Source: Sporothrix humicola (Eukaryota; Ascomycota; Sordariomycetes; Ophiostomatales; Ophiostomataceae). From it: 19,568 bases of DNA. Shown piece after piece: positions 9,784 to 19,495 of the stretch. Both the position numbers and the translations under genes were made by a program. The stretch is from positions 1-19,568 of the forward strand of contig WNYE01000177.1 in the NCBI GenBank assembly GCA_021396245.1. The letters are read 5' to 3'. The notes below the pieces were generated by a model. The model was not told the DNA's origin and did no database searches. It saw only the letters and a program-made list of their open reading frames with translations. Position 1 is the stretch's first letter; each line of letters begins with the position of its first letter.

Positions 9784-9876
9784 TGACACGCAACAACCGC
9801 CTTTGCGCCTCTTCGACCTCGAAATATCACCGTCCTGCCCCTCCCTAGCCGCCTCGGGGCCCCCTTCCTCGCACAA

Positions 9877-11438
9877 ATGTCGTCCCTTCCGGCCGCCTCG
9901 ATGCGGTCGTCGCAGAAGATGGCCCGGGCCATCCTGCAACAACAGCAGCGCCGCGCGGTTTCCGACGTCGCAATCACACGCACCGGCAAGCCCATTATCC
10001 GGGTGCAGGGTGGAAGGTACGGACACGCCGTCCCGACGCGGCAATGGGGTGAAGTGCCGGGGTTGTGCTGCTGGATCATAGCTAACCTGAGTTTCGTTTC
10101 ATAGATCTTCCCTCGGCGGTACGCTTGAACCCAACATACGAACCCCTTTTCGACACACGAAGCTATATCGCTGCTTGTACGAACACGGACGACGATGCTA
10201 ACAAACTAAACAGGCCACACGGCTACGGTTTTCGGTGCCACGGGTGCTCTTGGTCGCTATATCGTGAACCGGCTCGGTGCGTCTTTTATATCCCTGGAGA
10301 AGAAACAGGAGGGGAAGGATAGGGGATGGATACGTGTTTGGAGAAAGGAGAGATTGCTAATAGTTGCCTCACCTTGAACAGCCCGGCAAGGCTGCACGGT
10401 CGTCATTCCTTTCCGCGAGGAGATGGCCAAGCGGCATCTGAAGGTCACGGGTGATCTCGGCCGGATTGTCTTCATGGAGTACGATCTGCGGAACACGGCA
10501 TCGATTGAGGAGAGCGTCCGGCACTCGGACGTCGTCTACAACCTCGTCGGCCGGAACTACCCGACCAAGTATGTTACAAGAGTCTCCCCAGCGCATCTGA
10601 ACTGTAGGGAAAGCGTACTAACTTTCCAGGAACTTCTCGTTTGAGGACGTCCACATCGAGGGCACGGAGCGCATCGTGGAGGCCGTGGCCAAGTACGACG
10701 TCGACCGCTACATCCACGTGTCGTCGTACAACGCCGACCCCAACTCGCCGTCCGAGTTCTACGCGACCAAGGGCCGTGGCGAGCTTGTCGCGCGCGACAT
10801 CTTCCCTGAGACGACGATTGTGCGCCCGGCGCCCATGTTCGGTTTCGAGGACAACCTGCTGCTGCGCCTTGCGGGCGTCTACAACGTCTTCACCGCCAAC
10901 AACATGCAGGAACGCTACTGGCCCGTGCACGTCATCGACGTCGGCCTGGCCCTCGAGAAGATGCTCTACGACGACTCCACGGCCGGCCAGACCTTTGAGC
11001 TGTACGGCCCCAAGAACTACTCGACCGCCGAGATTGCCGAGCTCGTCGACCGCGAAATCTACAAGAAGCGGCGGCACATCAACGTGCCCAAGGCTCTGCT
11101 GAAGCCGGCGGCAACGCTGCTCAACAAGCTGCTGTGGTGGCCCGTGCTGTCGGGCGAGGACGTTGAGCGGGAGTTTATCGACCAGGTGATTGACGAGTCG
11201 GCCAAGACCTTCAAGGATCTGGGCATCGAGAAGCCGGGCGAGATTGCCGACTTTACCTACCACTACCTGGTGAGTACCAGCGTCGCTTGTTCTCCCATGT
11301 TTATTTTATCTGTGACCTTTAATACTGACAACCCCGCAGCAAGGATACCGCAGCTCTTCGTACTACGATCTGCCGCCAGCAACAGAGCGCGAGAAGCAGG
11401 AGGAGAAGCGGTACCTGCACGTCGTGGACGACCAGTAG
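9877..11438 (+). CDS. nuo-40: NADH:ubiquinone oxidoreductase 40-kDa subunit (NDUFA9/NUO-40)
   Basis: A nuclear-encoded accessory subunit of mitochondrial complex I with an atypical short-chain dehydrogenase fold that binds a nucleotide at the peripheral/membrane arm junction. Exons are 9877-10016, 10105-10118, 10214-10276, 10382-10568, 10630-11269 and 11340-11438, giving 380 residues. The N terminus (MSSLPAASMRSSQKMARAIL) is basic and lacks acidic residues, as expected of a mitochondrial presequence. The Rossmann motif GATGALG is near residues 59-65. Later hallmarks are REEMAKRHLKVTGDLGR, HSDVVYNLVGRNYPTKNFSF, YDVDRYIHVSSYNADPNS, RPAPMFGFEDNLL and DREIYKKRRHINVPKALLK. The C terminus reads YRSSSYYDLPPAT. 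The joined reading across all five introns is continuous with the Neurospora-type protein. Exon 2 is only 14 bases. All donors are GT and all acceptors AG. Confidence 0.95.
10105..10118 (+). other. nuo-40: 14-base microexon of NUO-40
   Basis: Bases 10105-10118 lie between a CATAG acceptor and a GTACGC donor. With the flanking exons they encode RSSLGG, matching the conserved GGRSS..G.TATVFGATG region shared with NDUFA9. Skipping the exon would shift the frame before the Rossmann motif and stop translation within the following intron. Both flanking introns (88 and 95 bases) have consensus ends. Confidence 0.85.
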
Positions 11439-12025
11439 ATGGGAGTCCGGGAGCAGGTCCGTTGCGGGTGTTGAATCTAGAGCTGACGCGCATTGTTATT
11501 TTTCTTTTGTTTTCCTCTGTTTACTGGACGAGGCAGTGTATATATCTACAATTAAAATGCAACCAACATAATCAGAGAAAAGGGGCCATTCCAAGGGTTC
11601 TATTGTGACCGTGACCTATGCTCAGAATAGAGTGACAAATTTTGGGTGGACAAAACTAAATAAGTCTTCAAAAGCACCGAATCTAAGTGGGGTACAGTCT
11701 ACAGGTCGAATATAGATGTGAGGCTGTTTTATGAGCAGTGGTTGGGTATGGAAATGTCACCGTTTATACGCCTGTGATTTAACGGTTATTCAAGGGCAGT
11801 GGCGACTCGAGGCTGGCGCTGGCGACGCCGCCGGCAATGGCGGGCGCATCAAAAATTTTGGCGCTTGGCCAGCCTTGGCCCGCAACTGTCCCAAAAAGCG
11901 TCTTACACGGACAATGCCAAATTCAACGACATCCCAACTCCATACAACGAAATTTACACAAAAACAACAAAATATAGCCATTCGTCGGGATTTTCATAAC
12001 TCAGGAACGCCTCACTCTCTACAAT
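11439..12025. other. Intergenic region NUO-40 / EFM5
   Basis: About 590 bases between the NUO-40 stop and the EFM5 start. The first half is the AT-rich 3' flank with AATTAAAATG-like sequence near 11550. The second half, from about 11800, becomes mixed and then A-rich (11940-11980) as the EFM5 promoter and leader. No RNA gene, repeat or coding signal was recognised. Confidence 0.6.
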
Positions 12026-12964
12026 ATGGCCTCGGACAGCGATGACGACCTGTAAGCACTTGTGCACTCATTTTCTCGCCATATCCCTCGTCCTCCCCCT
12101 CTTGGCACTTACTGACTTTTTTCAAGGATGCTCTCGTCGTCCGCCATGGACGCCCTCAAGGACTTTTACCGCGAGAGGGACGAGAGAGAGAAACGGTTCG
12201 CCGAGTTGCAGGCTGCCTCCGAGGCTGCGGCCAAGGCCAAGGCCACGGCGGATGCAGATGCCGCCGCTGCCTCGGTGCCCGACTTGACAATGGCTGCTTT
12301 TACAGAAGACTGGAACGAGTCTCAATTCTGGGTCGGTGTCCAATCCGTGTGGCTATATCATATGATCTCCCGCTAAATTTTCAGTACTCCGACGAGACGG
12401 CCACGATCCTGGCTCGGCAGTTGCTGGACGGCGCCGATGCTTCGTCACTGATTGCCGTTGTTTCGGCTCCGAGTGTCTTTATCATGCTCAAGAACATCGC
12501 TGTATGTTGCGTTCTCCCAGCCTCTGATTTTGTGCCTCCGCCCACTGACCTTGTAGAAAAAAATCCCCGCCGCGACCCGGCCACGGCTCATCCTCCTTGA
12601 ACACGACAAGCGTTTTGGCGTTTTTGGCGATGAATTTGTCTTTTACGACTTCAACAGCCCGACAAAACTGCCGTCGACTCTCCGTGGCCAGGCCGATCGC
12701 CTGATTTGCGACCCGCCGTTCCTCAGCGAGGACTGCCAGACCAAGGCCGCGCTGACGATGCGCTGGCTTGGCAAGCCCGGCCCGGACACGCGTATTATTT
12801 CGTGCACCGGCGAGCGCATGGCCGAGCTGATCACGACGAAGCTGTACAAGGCCCAGGGCGTGAAGACGACGACGTTCCTGCCGCAGCACGCTAACGGCTT
12901 GAGCAACGAGTTCCTGTCGTATGCCAACTTTGAATGTGACGACTGGAAGTTCCGAGACGCATGA
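12026..12964 (+). CDS. EFM5: eEF1A lysine methyltransferase Efm5 (N6-MTase-like)
   Basis: Efm5 is a seven-beta-strand methyltransferase of the former 'N6-adenine MTase' family; yeast Efm5 and human EEF1AKMT1 methylate Lys79 of eEF1A using S-adenosylmethionine. Exons are 12026-12051, 12127-12331, 12385-12501 and 12557-12964, encoding 251 residues (yeast about 248). The N terminus has an acidic start (MASDSDDDL) and an Ala/Lys/Glu-rich helix, then LSSSAMDALKDFYRERDE, FW-YSDETATILARQLL across intron 2, and LILLEHDKRFGVFGDEFVFY. The catalytic-type motif DPPF is at about 168-171 in RLICDPPFLSEDCQTKAAL, and NEFLSYANFECDDWKF closes the fold. Introns are 75, 53 and 55 bases. Intron 2 uses a GTCGGT donor, weaker than the others. 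It converges with UBP8. The fold identification is strong; the substrate is inferred from orthologues. Confidence 0.93.
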
Positions 12965-13550
12965 GACGGCTGTGTGGGGTGTTGGTTTTCCTTTCATTTT
13001 CTCATTTATTCCATATGTCACATCATGCTCTTCATACCCACGGAGCATGGTATATAGATAAAAGCAAAGTCTATATTTTTAAAAGGCGCCGACTGATGCC
13101 TGGGTGTTTGTGTCCTCTCGTCTGTGAAATCAGATAATAAGGAGAAAGCGAGTAACCGTTCACCAACTGACTCTGTGTCGATGTACTGTGGACAGTAAAA
13201 AAAAACCCTCCCAGTTCCACCACCTCATAACCCCCTCCAAGTAAGCCGGGATGCTGTAAAAAATACCAGAAAAGGAGGCAGAAAAGAATAGCAACGAAAA
13301 ACAAACAAAACAACCAGCTAAACCAGCACATTCCGCCGTATATAGACACACACGCGCAGACCAATAAAGCAGAGATGACGCCGTAACTGGGCCCGGAACG
13401 AGAGGAGGGAGAGGTGCAAGAGGGAACAAAAGAAGAGGGAAGAGACAATAAAAATAAAAGGTAACGAAAAAAACCACGGTAAAAAGACAATCTTGTTCTT
13501 GTTCATCATAAAAGGTCTGTCGCTCCTTGACTACACCACCATCAAAGCTC
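12965..13550. other. Convergent 3' flanks of EFM5 and UBP8
   Basis: About 590 bases between facing stop codons. The plus strand is A/G-rich at 13190-13520, meaning the UBP8 transcript 3' flank is T/C-rich. A minus-strand frame runs through this region only because intron 3 of UBP8 is open in the unspliced sequence. Nothing else was recognised. Confidence 0.6.
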
Positions 13551-15327
13551 TCATGCCAGGGAGCGGATGATGTAGAAGAGCAGGTAGGCATTGGCGCCCA
13601 GAACCTCCGAGTTGGACGCCAGCTGGACGCGGTGGTCGTTGAAGGCAAACCACTGGTCGCCCACGCGGCAGTAAGACACGTAGTGCCCCGTGTCGATCTC
13701 GCCAACATGCACGACAACACTGAGGAGGTCGTACATGCACGAGCGGTTGAGCTCGTAGCTTTCGCGTGTGTCCTGGTTGCCGCGGCTGCGGTTAGTGTAC
13801 GGCAGCATATTAAGCTGCAGTGGGAACTCGACCGGCGTGTCAACCTTGACTGCCTTATCATGGCGGCCCTGCTTGTACTCGAAGCGCTGGGGTTGTTAGT
13901 GAACGGTCGCCAAGAAAAGACCAAGAGCACTGTAAAGGGAGGACAACCAACCTTAAGCTGAATGGACAAGACATTGGGCAGCGACTTGATGGACGTGTGG
14001 CGGCGTGCCTGCCGCGTGGAGTTGCACTTGTGGCAGCGGTACTCGCACTTGTCCGACTTGATGTACTCCTCGTCCAGGCATTGCTGCAGCGTAAGCTTGC
14101 CCGGCGCGCCGCCAGAGCCCAGCAGTGCCTTTTTCGAGCGCTTCATGTTGTCGACGCCCAAACTGAGGTCCAGGAACGACTGCACCTGGTTCGTCACGCC
14201 GTTGCACTGCTGGCACGTTGTCGTGCTCTGCAACTTGCCGTAGAACGTCTGGTGGATGATGCACGTGCACGAGTGCTCGCTGCCGTGCTCGGGCTTCTTG
14301 CCGTCTCCGTTGCGCTCGTGCAGCTCCTCGGCCAGAAACTGGAAGAACTCGTGCGCGTCCTGCTCCTTGGTGGTAACAAGGTTGGCAAAGGCCTTCTTTT
14401 CCGATATCCAGAAGCTTGACAAGATGTTGGCCGCTGTGTACCCGTTGGTCGTTTCCTGGCCGTAAAACTCCTGGAACACGTCATCCATGGCACAGCTGAG
14501 GCAGTGCGGTGACTCGCAGAGCGAGCTCTGGTGCCCGTCGGACAGGTAAAAGTTGCGCAGCAGCGGGTTGTGCAAGAAGCACTGGAGAATGACGTTTTGG
14601 TAGCAGGTGGCGCCGGCATTGTAGATGCCGCGCAGTCCGCTGGCCCGACACGATGCCAGAGTCGTGTTGGACGCAATGTACCTAGGATCGTCCTTGAGCG
14701 AGTCTGAGAAGAGCTCGTCGTGTTTCCGCTTACGGTTGGCTGCGTTGTGTCAGTCTTATTCCGGACTTTCTGTTTCTTCTGTTCACCTCACTCCCTCACT
14801 CTCTCACTCCCTCAAGTCTCCACATACTTGAAAACGAGCCGGTCCCGATCTTGCGTAGCCGCAGCTCCTCTAATGTTGGGTCGTAGACAAAGTCATCGCA
14901 CATGTGGCAGTACAGAGTACCGCTTCGTGATTCGACGTCTAGTGACGGGTTAGCTCTGCCCCAATTCTTTGCTTCTTCTTCCTGCCTCATCTTCCGCCCA
15001 CATACAAAATCTGTGACTCTTCCTGTTGCCGTGCTTCGGGATATCTTCCTGCACCAGTGTCGTCGGGCACTGCAGACACAGGTAGTTGGGTGTCAGGTTC
15101 GTGATGGGCTGGCCGTCGGAAGACTTGGACGTCTGCGGCACAATTGGCGGCTGATCGAAAATCTTGCGCAGGATGATTTTGTAGTGGAAGATCGAAGTGT
15201 TGATCGTCTCCTGCCCTTGCGAGAACAGCTGCTGCACATGTTCGCAGCCGTACATGGGCATGCCCGGCACCGGTGCCTTCACCTTGATAGTCTTGGGCGA
15301 CTGCGGCGTCGTCGGTCGTGTCGACAT
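13551..15327 (-). CDS. UBP8: SAGA histone H2B deubiquitinase Ubp8 (USP22 family)
   Basis: Ubp8 is the ubiquitin-specific protease of the SAGA deubiquitinating module and removes ubiquitin from histone H2B during transcription. Exons in transcript order are 15327-15006, 14938-14828, 14739-13952 and 13886-13551, encoding 518 residues. An N-terminal ZnF-UBP domain starts at YGCEHVQQLF (Cys28) and continues with YLCLQCPTT and LYCHMCDDFVYDPTLEEL. The catalytic domain has GLRGIYNAGATCYQNVILQ (Cys190), a zinc ribbon with TTCQQC and CEYRCHKC, and the histidine box GEIDTGHYVSYCRV (His475), then WFAFNDHRV with Asn490 as probable third member. All three introns (67, 88 and 65 bases) have GT and AG ends, and each splice restores the frame. 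The ATG at 15325-15327 is the first in frame; an upstream TTG is not used. The cysteine box departs from the usual GNTCYMN. Confidence 0.94.
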
Positions 15328-16670
15328 CGTGGGCAATATTGTGGGCGATATTCGATGTTGTGCTTCTGCGTATGTGTCTTATTGACTTGTAATTCTACCC
15401 CTGGGCCAACCTGTTATCCGGCAAGCCAATACGATCGAGGTTGGGAGTTGGAGGTGATGGGAGGAGCTGTCGGGAAGTGATAAGGATGTGCGATAAAAAG
15501 TGAAGCTCGTTTCGCAGCGAAATCGGGGAGAATCAACAATCGGGCCTTGCGATTCGGGAGTTATCGATAAAGGTCCGGGGGAAGCCGTCGACAGGCCTTT
15601 GATTATGGATTTTTGTTCAACTTGTCGGCCCCGTCGCAAAATGGGCCCTGCAAAATTGTTCGCAAACCCCGGTCGTGGCGATGGTTTCTGCCCTGCAAAA
15701 AGACCGAAAAATGCCACTGCAAAATGCCACCGTCAAGGAACCGACCCCCAGTTTCTCCGTCGCCCTTCGCTTTCTCGTGGCGTTGGCGTGTGTGCTCCTG
15801 GGTTTGTCGATCCCGCCGTAATTGTATCGGTGCGTGGGTGTGTGCTGTGTAAGGGTTGCTTCTCGTGTAGATGTTGAATAGTCGTCTCGTGCAAGTTCAC
15901 AATGTTGGCTCGATCTCAGTATGTTGCCCCAGCTGGCGCCGTCCTGGGTGCTCGAGTGCTCCTTCCCTGTGGTCGTGCGCGTGGTTGAGTGGTGTTTCAA
16001 TGCTGCTTTTTAATGGTAAGTGGGGCCGAAAAGGGCACAAGGCTGAGCGCTGATTCGCCGATTCGCTGTAGCTGCCCCAGCAGGGGGCAACCTGGAGATG
16101 GTGTTTTTTTCAGCACCTTGTAGTGGACGGCAAATATTGGAGGGTTCGACTTTGTCCACGAGATATTTTGGCATTTATGCTTTCTAAACTACCGCATGGT
16201 TACGATCTCAAAATATCGTGTCAAAAGCAGCTTTCCTTGAGCTGGGGGTTGTACGTCGGCATCGTCACCGTCCACGCAGGAATCCTTATCGGCACCTGAT
16301 CTGGGCTTCCTTATCACCTATGTGCTAGCGGCCGGCCGCTAAATCGGGGGACCTATTGCATGCCTTCCTATTGCGCCATAGGCAAAGCATGACAGCCGTG
16401 GCACTCTGTGGTGGTCCTGTGCCTGTACCTGTGTCTGGTTACCAATTAGTGGCCTGGGAACGGGACCTGCAGCCTCGGCTTAAACGGTGCCGCACCGCAC
16501 CTTCCCCATGATGTAAGAGTCGAGCTGGATTGCGGAGAAATATCACGGCGTTCCACGACAGACAATATTTACAACGTACAACGACAATTGCAAGCCTTTT
16601 TCTTTTTGCGTGAAGCTTCTGAACAGGCCGAAAAAAGAGCACAGCACAAGATAGGGCTATTCAAAGTTGA
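15328..16670. other. Intergenic region UBP8 / LACTB2-like gene
   Basis: About 1.3 kb between divergent genes. I recognise no gene. Three TGCAAAA copies fall at about 15648-15727, a 9-base inverted repeat GATATTTTG/CAAAATATC at 16162-16170 and 16209-16217, and a perfect 16-base palindrome at 16326-16341. Open frames here, such as 15500-15877 (+), have no familiar domain. It probably contains two promoters with long leaders. Confidence 0.55.
16326..16341. promoter_or_regulatory. Perfect 16-base palindrome TAGCGGCCGGCCGCTA
   Basis: The 16 bases equal their own reverse complement and contain CGGCCG and GCGGCCGGCCGC. Inverted CGG/CCG triplets are the site type of Zn2Cys6 fungal transcription factors. 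It lies about 345 bases upstream of the first and 546 upstream of the second possible start of the LACTB2-like gene. Function is inference. Confidence 0.35.
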
Positions 16671-16871
16671 ATGTGGCCCGGCCTACGACCCCGCGTGCCC
16701 AGCTGTCGGCCGTCTTCCCAGCTCCGGTCACGGCTCTTTTGCTCCGGAACAGCTTCAACCAGGACATTTCTGCCTCTGAATTTCACTGTTGCACCTCGTC
16801 CATCAACCGTCAGACGGCCCCAAACATTGCACACCAAACCTTTCCCACAAATCTACCACAATCCCATCAGA
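16671..16871 (+). other. Possible in-frame N-terminal extension (mitochondrial presequence-like) of the LACTB2-like gene
   Basis: An upstream ATG at 16671 is in frame with the main start at 16872 without a stop between them. The 67 added residues contain many Arg plus Ser/Thr/Pro and no Asp or Glu, as in matrix-targeting presequences. The upstream ATG has T at -3 (weak context), while the downstream ATG has A at -3 and G at +4 (strong). This could allow both products by leaky scanning, or the stretch may simply be untranslated leader. Confidence 0.35.
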
Positions 16872-17819
16872 ATGGCATCACAGCTCGTTGTGCTCCCCGA
16901 GGTTGAACGGCTCAGCCCGGCTTGCATCCGCATTCTCGGCGGAAACCCGGGAAAGTTTACGCTGCAGGGCACCAACACGTACCTTGTCGGCACCGGCCGC
17001 GAGCGGATACTCATTGACACGGCCGAGGGCGTGCCCGCATGGGCAGAGGCTCTGGAGCGTGTCCTTGCCGAAGAAAAGGCGACGCTTTCTGCCACGGTCA
17101 TTACGCATTGGCACCCAGATCATGTCGGCGGAATCAGCCAGGTGCGCAAGCTGGTGCCCGGCGTGACCATCTACCAGAGCCAGCTGGAGAGCGGGCGGGT
17201 AGCAGCGGCTCCTGGTCAGGAGATTCTGGATATTGTCGAGGGCCAGGCATTTTACACGGAGGGCGCCACTCTGCGCGCTGTCCACACGCCGGGCCACACG
17301 ACAGACCACATGGCGTTTGTGCTCGAGGAGGAGGGCTCGCTGTTTGCGGGCGACAATGTCCTCGGCCAGGGCACGGCCGTCTTTGAGGATCTGGCTGTCT
17401 ACCTGCAGAGTCTGGCGCGGATGCGGTCGCTGTACTCGGAAAGAAGAGCGGCCGCCAAGCCCAACGTTTTGTACCCCGGCCACGGCCCGGTCGTTGAGGA
17501 CGGTGTAGCCAAGATCACCGAGTACATTGAGCATCGCCAACAGCGTGAAGACCAGGTCGTGCGGCTTTTGCGGTCACCCGACAAGGCCGCTGCATCTGCG
17601 GCAGGAGCATCCGCTGAGCCGGCACCCGCAGCAGACGGCAAGTCTACTTCATCATGGACTTCCATGGAGCTGGTCGAGGTCATTTATGCCGACGTGCGCA
17701 AAGATCTGTATCCGGCTGCCGAACGTGGACTCATCCAAATCTTGGAGAAGCTGGAAGACGAGGGCAAGGTCGTCCAGGACGGCCGGACATGGAGCTTGCG
17801 GGAGCGGTCACCATTGTAA
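16872..17819 (+). CDS. LACTB2-like metallo-beta-lactamase-fold hydrolase
   Basis: One exon, 315 residues from this start (382 if the upstream in-frame ATG at 16671 is used). The fold signature is present: THWHPDHVGG (His79, His81, Asp83, His84), HTPGHTTDHMAF, FAGDNVLGQGTAVFEDL and YPGHGPVVEDG, supplying the usual two-metal ligands. The N terminus VERLSPACIRILGGNPGKFT and LQGTNTYLVGTGRERILIDT matches the LACTB2 family. A Pro/Ala/Ser-rich linker (coded by 17580-17655) precedes the C-terminal winged-helix part SMELVEVIYADVRKDLYP to WSLRERSPL. Human LACTB2 is a mitochondrial single-strand endoribonuclease of about 288 residues. A close fungal branch serves as acyl-carrier thioesterases in aromatic polyketide clusters, but no polyketide synthase is in this window. 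Family assignment is firm; substrate is not. Confidence 0.88.
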   Translation: MASQLVVLPEVERLSPACIRILGGNPGKFTLQGTNTYLVGTGRERILIDTAEGVPAWAEALERVLAEEKATLSATVITHWHPDHVGGISQVRKLVPGVTIYQSQLESGRVAAAPGQEILDIVEGQAFYTEGATLRAVHTPGHTTDHMAFVLEEEGSLFAGDNVLGQGTAVFEDLAVYLQSLARMRSLYSERRAAAKPNVLYPGHGPVVEDGVAKITEYIEHRQQREDQVVRLLRSPDKAAASAAGASAEPAPAADGKSTSSWTSMELVEVIYADVRKDLYPAAERGLIQILEKLEDEGKVVQDGRTWSLRERSPL

Positions 17820-19437
17820 CGGGTGAGGTCCGGCTCCATACTGGATATCGGACAAGACGATGAAATCAATGAGAGACGAGACATTACTACCACATAATAT
17901 CCAAATGATGCATTGCACCGATTGTATTTAGAATTGGGCCATTATATGCCGGTGACGCTCAACTACCCATGGCAGTTGCAGGCAGGGCATGTCAGCTGCA
18001 ACATTAATATAGGAAAGTAAACATACGGCCACGGCCATTCAAAGCGTATGATTTCTGTATGGCGATGCATCCCTCCGTTATGGTGACTGGCTGGTCGGAC
18101 TCCATCCCGGGATCTTGTTGGCCAACCCGGCTTTTGATTGTTTTGTTTACCTTCGATCAGCCAAACAAAGGCCGGCTATTACCAAGGAGATCTGGATGAA
18201 GAACTTCGAATACCCTGTAGGGAATAGGCCCGCGGGAAGCTTTTACGGAAGTACGAAGTGTTGCTCCGGTTAGGCGCTGGACAAGACAAGAGAAAAAGGC
18301 CCCGAGAGTGTCCTTGACTCGTGAATAAGGTTGTACTAGCGGTGTGAGAGGATATGGGCCCAGAAGAAGAAAAATGCTTACACAGTAGAAGAGCAGAATA
18401 TAATTTTTTTTGGCGATCTCGATGACCTGGTCCGGTCCTTCCCTCTCTATTTCCTAGCGCCGGCGTTGCATATGGCAGATGGGGACTGCACATAATATTA
18501 CGGAGCAACAAATGGCCTGGGAAGGGAAAAGACGGGGTCGAGATGCAGACAGTGCAGATAATGCAGACAAATAGAAGCACGATTAACCCACATTAGCGAC
18601 CGCGTGACTATGCCTTATTTTTCTTACTTCCCATTCAGTTTGTGACAACAGATTAAATATTTATTGCTTGCGGCTGTCGTCATGGCTTTGCGATTCGGAG
18701 ACCTTCGGGGGAGGCAGGCTGTCAAGAAAATGGCGGGGGAACTGTCCGTAATATAATCAAGCCTTCAAAACTCTTCATGAGAAATTTGAAAGAAAATATC
18801 ATTTTTGTGCAAAGACGTCGTACTCGAAGGTTGGGCAAAATGGCACACACATTCACTCACCATGCACTCCTTCCCTACCTGTCCCCTCGCATCGTGCCCA
18901 GCCATCATCGTAGCTTCCGCAAAATCCGGCAGACGAAAATTATGCAGGCAGATGATGCGGCGGACGTGTGGTAGTGCTGGGGGTGGATAGGCTGGGATCG
19001 TGGGTAGGAGGGTGTGGGCTGTCCCTTCCTCATTCGGATTCAAGCATGGCGGTGGTGGGAAGGAGGGGGTGCACTGTTGTGAAGGGGTTGAAGGTATTGA
19101 AGACAGACAGACAGCAACAGCGACAGTTCCTGTGTAAATACTAAACAGCAAGAGCGGAGAGCGGGTGGAACAAAAGCCCATAACGCCGAAGGAGCGAAAA
19201 TGAACGGCGCGGCGGCAGGCGGGACCCAGGCGATGGAGCCAGACGACAAAATACACAACACACTAAAAAATCACCACAAGAGAGCAAAGTGGAGACAAAA
19301 CAAAAGAGAGTATGGCTGGTGACCGGCAAGAGTCGATCAGAAGAGGGCTGAACGGTCTGACGGCATAGCACCGCACTGTGCAGCCTCCTCCCCTCCCGCT
19401 ACTGTGTATTTTGTCATCCTTCAGTCCCTTCTTTCTC

Positions 19438-19495
<58 letters not shown>

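Larger units (their letters stand above)
9156..9876. promoter_or_regulatory. Divergent promoter region RPN9 / NUO-40
   Basis: This 721-base region lies between divergent starts and holds no recognisable gene. On the plus strand it carries CCAAT at 9256, 9482, 9664, 9672, 9770 and 9779. The last four fall within 120 bases, about 95-210 bases upstream of the complex I start. A TCACGTGA palindrome is at 9605-9612. CCAAT is the site of the fungal Hap (AnCF/CBC) complex, which regulates respiratory genes; TCACGTGA is a Cbf1-type site. The motifs are seen directly; their function is inferred. Confidence 0.5.

Noticed and set aside
13160..14575. 471-codon minus-strand frame continuing past UBP8 exon 3
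   Set aside because: After the SIQLK motif it reads through an unspliced intron into unrelated residues. Splicing at 13951/13887 restores the USP histidine box, so the long frame is not the product.
16148..16165. Possible tRNA T-loop (GGGTTCGAC)
   Set aside because: The flanking bases do not form a T stem, no A-box or acceptor stem could be matched around it, so it is not a tRNA.
16872..17819. Polyketide-cluster thioesterase (atrochrysone type)
   Set aside because: The sequence is related, but there is no polyketide synthase, oxidoreductase or pathway regulator nearby and the neighbours are housekeeping genes. The C-terminal winged-helix part suits LACTB2 proper; I kept the broader family call.
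18765..19256. 163-codon minus-strand frame in the right end
   Set aside because: No recognisable domain, Ser/Pro/Cys-rich low-complexity content, and no splice or promoter signals supporting it.
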